Below are positions 5,831-12,895 of a stretch of 32,361 bases of DNA, piece after piece. Positions within the stretch are counted from its first letter, which is position 1, and every line of letters begins with the position of its first letter. Source of the stretch: Actinomycetota bacterium (lineage in GTDB: Bacteria; Actinomycetota; Acidimicrobiia; Acidimicrobiales; Ilumatobacteraceae). The translations under genes and the position numbers were made by a program. The notes under the pieces were generated by a model. The model saw only the letters and a program-made list of their open reading frames with translations, made no database searches and was not told where the DNA came from. Location of the stretch: assembly GCA_009703125.1 (NCBI GenBank), contig WLGS01000009.1, positions 1-32,361 on the forward strand, in the 5' to 3' direction.

Positions 5831-7780
5831 GTGGCTGGCTTAATTGGCATCTTCGCGCGGCGACGTGAATTACTGAAACAACAAAAGTATGCAGACGCCC
5901 GTATGCGCCAGGCAATGGCACTCGTTGCAGATGCACGCAAGCAAGCACTCGACGCGAGAAAAATCTTCGAACATCAACGTGGTCCAGGTTCTCTACCCAA
6001 TGCCGAGAAACCTGAAGAGATAGATCGACAGTTGATCTCTGCTCTCGATCATTATCACCAGGTCCACACCACAATTGATATCCCCTTTCGAGAAGCACAA
6101 GAATCGTGGGAACAAAGTCTCCAAACCCGTCGCAACCTCAAGAAGGTTTCTCATGTTGTTCGTGCCACAGTTATTCGCACATCCCGCGTCTTTTTTGTCG
6201 AGCAGCTCAATCAACTAGGTCTAGCGCTCACAGCACTAAAAAGCGTTCTTCAATCGCGGCTCACAGACAATGCCCTGCGACTCATGGCAGAACGCAGTCG
6301 GTCACGAGACCCCGAAGAGGCCCTCGGTAGATACCGCATCAACAATGCCGCTTTTATTTCGGCACTAGATCGATTGAACTTTTATGTCTCACCTCAATCA
6401 GGTGACATTGGCCGTGGAATTCATGGAGGACTGCCTGCATCGGTGGCAGAAAAGGTGGAGGCATCTCCCCTTCTACAAGGTCCACTTCTTGCCATTCTTC
6501 GTCGCTATCAAGATTTCGGCGCGCGTTATCTCATCGTGCAAAAACGAACTCTTCTTGGCGATGATATGGGTCTGGGCAAGACAGTCCAAGTGCTCGCCGC
6601 AATGAGTCACCTGCATGCTTTGGGAGCCAGACATTTTCTTGTTGTCGCCCCCAACAGTGTTCTCATCAACTGGCAACGTGAAACTCGCAAACACACGTTG
6701 ATGGAACCTTTTCTCGCACATGGGGTCGAGCGTGAAGAGAATGTGTTGGCATGGCGAGAAAGAGGTGGAGTGGCCATCACCACATATGGAACTTTGTCAA
6801 AAATTCTTGATCTCATTCCTGTGGTGGATTTTGTTGCCATTGATGAAGCCCACTACGTAAAGAATCCAGCATCACAGCGATCTCAGGCAGTACAACTACT
6901 CGTAGAACGCAGTGAATACGTCACCTTGATGACAGGAACAGCATTAGAAAACCGTCTCCGAGAAATGCATTTTCTGCTTTCACTTGCACAACCAGAGGTG
7001 CAGCCAGTGCTTGAGCATCTCATGAGTTTTTATCGTGGCAGTCCGGACCCCACCGAGATTTGTAAAGACCTGGCACCGGTGTATCTGCGACGCACACAAA
7101 AAGATGTGCTTCATGAATTACCTGAACGAATCATTGAAGATGAATGGATTGAACTACACGAGCAAGATCAACAGTTCTATCTTGCAGCAGAGCCTGAGTT
7201 AATGACTAAACGACTATCGGCAGTTATCGGTAATGGTGAAGTCCTTTCGTCAAAGTATCAGCGTCTTCAGGAACTAGTGGAAGAACATTTGTCCGAAAAG
7301 CGAAAGATTGTGGTGTTTTCTTTCTTCCGGCAGGTGATTGATGATGTGTGTGCACTATTTCCTGGTACTCAGCAGATCACGGGAGCAACGTCGGCATCTC
7401 GCCGCCAAGAAATTCTTGATTCCTTTACGCAGGATTCAGAAAAAAAGATTGTGGTTATGCAAATAGACGCCGGGGGCATTGGCATCAACTTGCAAAGTGC
7501 GCAAGTGGTGATTCTGATGGAGCCACAAATGAAGCCCAGTACCGAATGGCAAGCAATCGCTCGTGTCCATCGCATGGGTCAAAGCAAGACCGTTCTCGTG
7601 CACCGCCTTATTGCTCGCGACACAATTGATGAACGCATGGTGGAACTCATTGAGGAAAAGACCCAGATATTCATGAACTATGCCCACGACAGTGCGGTTC
7701 GTGACGCCAGTTTTATGGCAAAAGATGGCCGCAATGTAGATGTGGAAGCCGAACTACGGAGATTTCTCAACCCCGAATAG
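5831..7780 (+). CDS. SNF2/Rad54-family DEAD-like helicase
   Basis: This 649-aa protein carries a SNF2 ATPase core in its C-terminal two thirds: Walker A DDMGLGKT near residue 245, DEAH box at 338-341, motif III LMTGTALEN, motif V DAGGIGINLQSA and motif VI QAIARVHRMGQSKTV (arginine finger region). Such enzymes move along double-stranded DNA and remodel protein-DNA complexes. The N-terminal 200 residues have no domain I recognise; they are helical and rich in Arg, Lys and Gln with coiled-coil character. There is no SWIM zinc finger. It is a single gene with no restriction, defence or nuclease neighbour. The GTG start at 5831 follows a TATAGT box by 8 nt, close to the leaderless pattern, and has no Shine-Dalgarno sequence. 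The acyltransferase gene follows after 47 bp. Confidence 0.9.
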   Translation: MAGLIGIFARRRELLKQQKYADARMRQAMALVADARKQALDARKIFEHQRGPGSLPNAEKPEEIDRQLISALDHYHQVHTTIDIPFREAQESWEQSLQTRRNLKKVSHVVRATVIRTSRVFFVEQLNQLGLALTALKSVLQSRLTDNALRLMAERSRSRDPEEALGRYRINNAAFISALDRLNFYVSPQSGDIGRGIHGGLPASVAEKVEASPLLQGPLLAILRRYQDFGARYLIVQKRTLLGDDMGLGKTVQVLAAMSHLHALGARHFLVVAPNSVLINWQRETRKHTLMEPFLAHGVEREENVLAWRERGGVAITTYGTLSKILDLIPVVDFVAIDEAHYVKNPASQRSQAVQLLVERSEYVTLMTGTALENRLREMHFLLSLAQPEVQPVLEHLMSFYRGSPDPTEICKDLAPVYLRRTQKDVLHELPERIIEDEWIELHEQDQQFYLAAEPELMTKRLSAVIGNGEVLSSKYQRLQELVEEHLSEKRKIVVFSFFRQVIDDVCALFPGTQQITGATSASRRQEILDSFTQDSEKKIVVMQIDAGGIGINLQSAQVVILMEPQMKPSTEWQAIARVHRMGQSKTVLVHRLIARDTIDERMVELIEEKTQIFMNYAHDSAVRDASFMAKDGRNVDVEAELRRFLNPE

Positions 7781-7827
7781 CCCTTGAATAATTTATGCCC
7801 CGCCTCGCAATGTAGTTTCATATTGAT

Positions 7828-9744
7828 ATGGGAGCAGGGGAAAACATCGTCGGGCACGGCGCATCTCACCGCATCGCGGGCCTTGACGGCCTGCGTGGCC
7901 TTGCAGTCACTTTGGTGTTGGGCTTTCATCTCTACCCACGTCTTGTTCCTGGCGGGTGGCTTGGGGTCAGTCTTTTTTTCACCCTCTCGGGATTTCTCAT
8001 CACTACGGTGATCCTGAGGGACCTCGAAAAAGACAGCTTCACATTTAAAGCTTTCTATGCACGACGAGTACGCCGATTAGTTCCCGCAGCTGTTCTAGTA
8101 CTCACCCTGTTCGCATTGACATGGACACTGCTGGGATGGTTTGACGAAAACCATCGCTCTGATGTTCTGTTTGCACTTCTTCAAATTTCTAACTGGCAAC
8201 AAATTTGGGAGGGTGTTCCCTACGGAACTGCACTTGCTTCTCCTGTTGTGCACTACTGGTCACTCGCCATTGAAGAACAGGCTTACTTGGTCCTTCCTTT
8301 ACTCATTGTGCTCTGCGGACGCACACGATTGCTCAAAGTAGCCATCGGTCTCTTTGCACTTTCTGCGCTTGCAACTTTTCTTGCTGATGGATCGCAATCA
8401 GTTATCTATTTCGGCACCCATACTCGCGCCGCAGAAGTGCTTGCAGGGGTCATCGTCGCGGCTTCTCTACACAACACCACATGGCGCCCACAACGCACCA
8501 TCGCCACGGTTCTCAGTCTCGCAGGTGTGTGTTACCTGATTTGGGCTGCGGTGTTTGTGCATCTGAAGGACAGCCTCGTGTATACAGGTGGACTTCTATT
8601 CACAGGAATTGTTTCGGCAAGTGTGATTGTTGCGTTGCCGCAATCCCGCATTGCGAAATTCTTTGACCTTCGACCATTTGCATGGCTTGGCACAGTCTCC
8701 TATGGCGTGTACTTGTTGCATTGGCCCATCTTGTTAACTCTGAAGCGAACCGACTTGCCACATTGGTCAGTACCACTACTCACGCTTGCACTCACCATGT
8801 TGGGCGCGATGGTGATGTACCGCACTTATGAGTTGCCCATGCGATTTGCATTCTCTCCCCGCAAAGTCATCACTGTGTTGTCGGCATGTGTGGTGCTGGT
8901 CTCGGGTGGGTTTGTTCTCGCCAAAACCCCTCCTGCTTCCTTTGAAGACATCGAGGATGACCTCAACACCACGCCAAGCGTCGTGGTGAACACCGATGTT
9001 CCCCGCATGTTGCTTTTCGGAGATTCCAAAATGGCACTGTTTGTAAAGGGTCTACAGAACCGAATTGCCTTGGAACCTATTGCGCGTACAAGAGATGATT
9101 TGTTCACCATGTCGGGATCGTTTACTCGAATCGGGTGTCCGATTGGATCACTGGGTTACATGATCAATGGGGAGATTGAGCAAGTAGTGGGAGATGGGTG
9201 CAATTGGTCTATCTATGACACTGAAAAACAACCGAGCGAAATCGCCATTATCTGGAGTGGTACATGGGACACCACAGATAGAAAAATCGAGTCACTCTTT
9301 GGTGACAAGTGGGTAGATCTCTCTAACCCAGATTACGCAATGTGGATCAAGGGCGAGTACGAAAAACTGATTGAGCACCTGAAGTTGCAACGAGGGGTTC
9401 AAAAGATTGCCATAGTGAACTACATCGGAGAAACACTTTCAGATCGCCAAGATGACTACACAAAGTTTTTAAGTGAGTTCACAAGTCGACCTGATGTCGT
9501 TGTTCTAGATCTGGTGTCGTTTCTGAAAGAACAGAAGATTCTTGATTACTTGCCAGATGGATCACATGTCTCCATTGGCGAACCCACTGAGTTCTCTCCC
9601 ACTGACGACAACAGTGCAACTGATCTCTATGAAAAATGGTTGGAGCCAGCTCTGTGCGCTGCTCTTCTTGAAAAAGGGCCCGAGCTACTCACCACAGCTA
9701 CGTGCCCCCAGATTGACTATTCACCACGCGTCGTCAAGAAGTAG
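7828..9744 (+). CDS. Membrane O-acyltransferase (acyltransferase 3 family) with C-terminal SGNH domain
   Basis: This 638-aa protein is of the OafA/YrhL type. The N-terminal half (about 15-350) is an acyltransferase-3 membrane domain: GLDGLRGLAVTLVLGFHLYP carries the conserved Arg and catalytic-type His34, followed by SLFFTLSGFLIT, FYARRVRRLVPA and about ten hydrophobic helices. The C-terminal part (about 380-630) is soluble and extracytoplasmic, with an SGNH hydrolase layout: block I LLFGDSKMALF (Ser after GD) and a terminal LPDGSHVS with the Asp-x-x-His pair. These enzymes transfer acyl groups to cell-surface sugars or peptidoglycan. The acceptor is unknown. The ATG at 7828 has no Shine-Dalgarno; a TAGTTT box lies 9 nt upstream. 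It ends 5 bp from the converging thiolase gene. Confidence 0.9.
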   Translation: MGAGENIVGHGASHRIAGLDGLRGLAVTLVLGFHLYPRLVPGGWLGVSLFFTLSGFLITTVILRDLEKDSFTFKAFYARRVRRLVPAAVLVLTLFALTWTLLGWFDENHRSDVLFALLQISNWQQIWEGVPYGTALASPVVHYWSLAIEEQAYLVLPLLIVLCGRTRLLKVAIGLFALSALATFLADGSQSVIYFGTHTRAAEVLAGVIVAASLHNTTWRPQRTIATVLSLAGVCYLIWAAVFVHLKDSLVYTGGLLFTGIVSASVIVALPQSRIAKFFDLRPFAWLGTVSYGVYLLHWPILLTLKRTDLPHWSVPLLTLALTMLGAMVMYRTYELPMRFAFSPRKVITVLSACVVLVSGGFVLAKTPPASFEDIEDDLNTTPSVVVNTDVPRMLLFGDSKMALFVKGLQNRIALEPIARTRDDLFTMSGSFTRIGCPIGSLGYMINGEIEQVVGDGCNWSIYDTEKQPSEIAIIWSGTWDTTDRKIESLFGDKWVDLSNPDYAMWIKGEYEKLIEHLKLQRGVQKIAIVNYIGETLSDRQDDYTKFLSEFTSRPDVVVLDLVSFLKEQKILDYLPDGSHVSIGEPTEFSPTDDNSATDLYEKWLEPALCAALLEKGPELLTTATCPQIDYSPRVVKK

Positions 9745-9749
9745 GGCGC

Positions 9750-10982
9750 TTAGCGCACACCCACTACAAAACTTGCGACAGTAGACAATGACCCGCCGAT
9801 GTTCAGTGTGGCAAACGTTTGTGCGCCATCAACTTGAACATCGCCAGCACGGCCAGTTACTTGTTTCATGGCATCAACAATCATGCGTGCGCCCGTTGCC
9901 CCCACAGGATGTCCACCACCTATGAGTCCCCCGCTGGGATTTATCGGAAGTGCGCCACCACGTTCAATCACACCGTCTTCGATTGCTTTCCACGATTCAC
10001 CCGGTGCAGTCATACCGAAGTGATCAATTGCCATGTATTCCGTCGCAGTGAAACAGTCATGAGTCTCAATGCCATCTAATTGCATCACGTCGCCGATGCC
10101 GGCGCGCCCAAATGCATCCGTAATTGCATCACGTACATGAGGAAACACCAATGCATGATCTTTGCTTCGCTCTAACTTGTCGGAGAACTTAATACCAGCA
10201 TTGCGATGGCCCCATCCCAAGATTTGTGCCACCTGTGTTGAATCTTTTCTAAAACGCTGCGAGTACTTTTCAAAATACCTTGCTGAACACAACACCACCG
10301 CTGATGCACCATCTGTAATTTGTCCACAATCTTGTCGTCGAGTGCCTGGTTCGATAATGGGATTCGCAACGTCATCATCTGTGAAGCTCAGGTCAGTAAA
10401 TTTCCACGACCGTGTCTGAGCAAGTGGATTCAACTTTGCATTTCCATAGTTGATCTCTGCGATGCGATTGAGATGCGCACGATTAAGGCCATAGCGATAG
10501 TTGTATTCCTCGGCCAGTAAACCAAACACTGCTGGCCACATAAAGGTGCATGAAATCCCCTCGTTGCCTTGCCATGCAGCTGCATTCTGATTTACCGATG
10601 ATTGATCGCCGGGTAATGCTTTCTGTTCCTCTACCCCCACAACCAACGCAACGTCATATCGACCGGCTTCAATTTCTGCCATGGCACTGAGCACTGCCAG
10701 AGACGACGAAGCGCAAGCACCTTCGTGACGCATTGCCGGTCTTCCCCATAGCCCTGGTGCAACTTGAATTGCTAAGGCACCTAAATGCCCTTGCTGTCGT
10801 TGCAGTTCAGAAAATGCGTTACCGACATGGACTGTCTCCACATCAGCCACATCAACTTGTGCATCCTGCAGGGCACCTTCAATCGCCTCGCGCATCATGT
10901 CGGAAATATCGAGACCTTCGCGTGCATAACCACGTGCAAAGTCAGTCTGATAACCACCGAGGATGAACACAGGTGATGACAT
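9750..10982 (-). CDS. SCP2/SCPx-type thiolase (acetyl-CoA acetyltransferase family)
   Basis: This 410-aa thiolase-fold enzyme shows Cys90 in EGACASSSLAVLSAM as nucleophile. It also has ETHDCFTATEY, whose HDCF is typical of SCP2-thiolases rather than FadA, and GGLIGGGHPVGATGARM with the catalytic His. Such thiolases cleave or condense 3-ketoacyl-CoAs and in actinobacteria often act in sterol or branched-chain breakdown. The frame extends upstream to 11015 inside the neighbouring gene. The ATG at 10982 lies 5 bp after the dehydrogenase stop and begins the conserved PVFILGGYQTDF strand, so it is preferred. It is co-transcribed with the acyl-CoA dehydrogenase. The exact chain or ring substrate is unknown. 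A lipid-transfer partner (DUF35/MaoC) often adjacent to this family is not in the window. Confidence 0.88.
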   Translation of the reverse strand: MSSPVFILGGYQTDFARGYAREGLDISDMMREAIEGALQDAQVDVADVETVHVGNAFSELQRQQGHLGALAIQVAPGLWGRPAMRHEGACASSSLAVLSAMAEIEAGRYDVALVVGVEEQKALPGDQSSVNQNAAAWQGNEGISCTFMWPAVFGLLAEEYNYRYGLNRAHLNRIAEINYGNAKLNPLAQTRSWKFTDLSFTDDDVANPIIEPGTRRQDCGQITDGASAVVLCSARYFEKYSQRFRKDSTQVAQILGWGHRNAGIKFSDKLERSKDHALVFPHVRDAITDAFGRAGIGDVMQLDGIETHDCFTATEYMAIDHFGMTAPGESWKAIEDGVIERGGALPINPSGGLIGGGHPVGATGARMIVDAMKQVTGRAGDVQVDGAQTFATLNIGGSLSTVASFVVGVR

Positions 10983-10987
10983 ATGGA

Positions 10988-12241
10988 TTAACCGTGGCCT
11001 GGGATGTTCTTCCATGGGCCCGCATCGGAGCGGGGTTCTTTGGGAAGTCCAAGAACTTGTTCGCCCACGATGTTGCGCTGAACTTGGCTCGTTCCGGCAT
11101 AAATAGTTCCTGCGCGTGCATTCAAGAACACGCCTACCCAGTTCGCACTGTCATTGGGTGAACCAGGTGAATCGGTTGTAAACGCAGTATGTGGGGTTTG
11201 GCCCACAGGCACAAGTGCATCGGCTCCCAGAATGTCAACTGCAAGTTCTGTGACTTCCTTGTGATATTCACTCCACCACAACTTGCCAATCGATGCATCA
11301 GGCCCTGGTTGATGACCTTTCATAAATGATGTCAACACGCGGTACCCAAGGAATCGCATGATTTCCACTTTGGTGTGTGCTTTTGTCAAACGTTGGCGAA
11401 TATGTGGATCGTGTGTCATTCCTTTTTCTTTTGCAAGCTGAGTCAACTTGTCTAACTCACCACGGAATGAAATGCTGCTCACTACAGCGCCTGCTCCACG
11501 CTCGTTACCTAGCAATGCCATAGCGACCATCCAGCCGCCGTTGACTTCGCCGAGAACATTCTCTTTCGGACAACGAACGTCAGTGAAGAACACTTCGTTG
11601 AACTCAGAGTCTCCCGACATCATTTTGATGGGACGCACTTCTATACCTGGTTGACGCATATCTACCAACATGAAGGTGATACCACGATGCTTCACTTCAT
11701 CTGGCGCAGTGCGTGCAAGCACAAAAATGTAATTGGCAAGATGGCCGGCAGATGTCCAAATCTTTTGACCGTTAATCACCCATTCATCACCATCGAGAAC
11801 TGCACGACATCCTAAGTTTCCAAGATCTGATCCTGCTGCGGGCTCTGAATATCCCTGACACCAACGATCCTCACCAGAGAGAACGCGTGGCAAAAAATGA
11901 CGCTTCTGTTCTTCGGTGCCGATTGCAATCATTGTGTTGCCCAACATGCCAATACCAAAAGCGTCGTTAGGGGCACCTTCTGGTACGCCTGCGCGAGCGA
12001 ATTCTTCGGCTAACACCAGCGCTTCGACATGGCTTAGTCCTTGACCGCCATATTCCTTTGGCCATGTGATTGCAAGCAAACCCTCTGCGGAGAGTTTCTT
12101 GCGCCACTGTTCGGTCCACTCGGCTGCATCGGCATGGTTGAGTGCCCCAATTCCCTTCCAATCTTTCGGAAGATTGGCGTCGAGGAATGCGCGAACTTTT
12201 GTGCGGTAATCAGTTGCTTGAGCTGGGTAGTCAAAATCCAT
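10988..12241 (-). CDS. Acyl-CoA dehydrogenase
   Basis: This 417-aa flavoenzyme introduces a double bond into an acyl-CoA thioester. The expected order is visible: N-terminal helical domain with WPKEYGGQGLS, the middle beta domain with GYSEPAAGSDLGNL (FAD/substrate loop) and INGQKIWTSAGH, then the C-terminal helical domain ending in YAGTSQVQRNIVGEQVLGLP. The sequence style (LDANLPKDWKG, HRGITFMLVDM) resembles the FadE group that actinobacteria use for steroid and branched substrates, but chain specificity cannot be read. The ATG at 12241 has TAAGGT exactly 6 nt upstream on the minus strand and no Shine-Dalgarno, indicating a leaderless message. It is first in a two-gene operon with the thiolase. 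Confidence 0.93.
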   Translation of the reverse strand: MDFDYPAQATDYRTKVRAFLDANLPKDWKGIGALNHADAAEWTEQWRKKLSAEGLLAITWPKEYGGQGLSHVEALVLAEEFARAGVPEGAPNDAFGIGMLGNTMIAIGTEEQKRHFLPRVLSGEDRWCQGYSEPAAGSDLGNLGCRAVLDGDEWVINGQKIWTSAGHLANYIFVLARTAPDEVKHRGITFMLVDMRQPGIEVRPIKMMSGDSEFNEVFFTDVRCPKENVLGEVNGGWMVAMALLGNERGAGAVVSSISFRGELDKLTQLAKEKGMTHDPHIRQRLTKAHTKVEIMRFLGYRVLTSFMKGHQPGPDASIGKLWWSEYHKEVTELAVDILGADALVPVGQTPHTAFTTDSPGSPNDSANWVGVFLNARAGTIYAGTSQVQRNIVGEQVLGLPKEPRSDAGPWKNIPGHG

Positions 12242-12247
12242 TCCGAC

Positions 12248-12277
12248 ACCTTATGTCTCACGCGAGAACCGTCTCGC
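12248..12277 (-). promoter_or_regulatory. -10 box and overlapping inverted repeat upstream of the acyl-CoA dehydrogenase
   Basis: On the minus strand TAAGGT (12248-12253) lies 6 nt before the ATG. A perfect inverted repeat GCGAGA-ACCG-TCTCGC (12262-12277) sits where RNA polymerase would contact the spacer and -35 region, so it is a possible operator. No strong -35 is seen. Confidence 0.45.
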
Positions 12278-12291
12278 CCCGAAGATAGGGG

Positions 12292-12319
12292 TTGAGAAAC
12301 CCTCATCCCTGCCTACACT
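12292..12319 (+). promoter_or_regulatory. Promoter of the DUF4395 gene, leaderless
   Basis: TTGAGA (12292-12297, 5 of 6 to TTGACA), a 16-nt spacer and TACACT (12314-12319) are followed after 6 nt by the GTG start at 12326. This geometry puts the transcription start on the start codon. It is one of the clearest promoters in the window. Confidence 0.7.
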
Positions 12320-12325
12320 AAAAAG

Positions 12326-12838
12326 GTGACCAAACTGCTCAACTTTCCCTCCGAGGTGAACGACACTTCAGCGCGCATCGTTGCAGCAGGTGCAGTCGCA
12401 ATGGCTGTTGCCTACTCCATCACTGGTTGGGGCTGGATCTTGATTCCACTCACATACGGATTCATTGCGCGTGTCGCTTCTGGGCCACGTTTCAGTCCGC
12501 TAGGTCTTTTGGCAACCAAGGTGATTACTCCTCGACTCACCTCCATCAATCACCGCATTTTGCCTGGGCCACCGAAGCGGTTTGCCCAAGGAATTGGTGC
12601 CATCTTCAGCATCGTTGCCACCGTGTTGTTCCTTATTGACTTCACAGTTGCCTCTCGAATTGTCACCGCAGCGCTCGCAGGTCCCGCTTTATTGGAAGCT
12701 GCTCTGGGATTTTGTGTGGGTTGCAAAATGTTTTCTGGTCTCATGCGTCTTGGTGTTATCCCAGAATCTGTATGCGTTGAATGCAGCGACATCAGTGCCC
12801 GGCTTCGCACTCAAAGTATCGCCAAAAATTCTCAGTAA
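12326..12838 (+). CDS. DUF4395 membrane protein with two CxxC pairs
   Basis: This 170-aa protein has four hydrophobic segments (about 17-48, 56-66, 87-110 and 112-130) and matches the DUF4395 pattern. It opens with a conserved hydrophobic hairpin, has a central FSPLGLLATKVITPRL, a GPPKRFAQGIG turn before the third helix, and the ending ALGFCVGCKMF. Two CxxC pairs, Cys130/Cys133 and Cys150/Cys153, suggest a thiol-redox or metal role at the membrane face. DUF4395 genes often occur near thioredoxin-like or sulfurtransferase genes, but no such gene is here. The start is GTG 12326, supported by a strong promoter that makes it leaderless. A P-type ATPase follows after 57 bp with its own promoter. 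The function is unknown. Confidence 0.85.
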   Translation: MTKLLNFPSEVNDTSARIVAAGAVAMAVAYSITGWGWILIPLTYGFIARVASGPRFSPLGLLATKVITPRLTSINHRILPGPPKRFAQGIGAIFSIVATVLFLIDFTVASRIVTAALAGPALLEAALGFCVGCKMFSGLMRLGVIPESVCVECSDISARLRTQSIAKNSQ

Positions 12839-12856
12839 TTCTTTTGAGGTACATCT

Positions 12857-12875
12857 GTTCGTTTGTAGAACGAAC
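12857..12875 (+). repeat. 7-bp perfect inverted repeat over the P-type ATPase promoter
   Basis: GTTCGTT-TGTAG-AACGAAC is a perfect 7-bp dyad with a 5-nt centre. It covers the weak -35-like TTGTAG, 15 nt before the TACCCT box, so a bound repressor would block the promoter. It could also fold as a hairpin, but there is no T-run after it, so a terminator is unlikely. Confidence 0.55.
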
Positions 12876-12883
12876 GTGAAAGT

Positions 12884-12889
12884 TACCCT
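12884..12889 (+). promoter_or_regulatory. -10 box (TACCCT) of the P-type ATPase gene
   Basis: TACCCT is followed by exactly 6 nt (gaacct) and the ATG at 12896. No Shine-Dalgarno sequence lies before the ATG. This fits a leaderless transcript. Confidence 0.5.
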
Positions 12890-12895
12890 GAACCT

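Noticed and set aside
12857-12875. LexA/SOS box
   Set aside because: The half-sites are in the order GTTCG...CGAAC; the LexA box is CGAAC-N4-GTTCG, so orientation is wrong.
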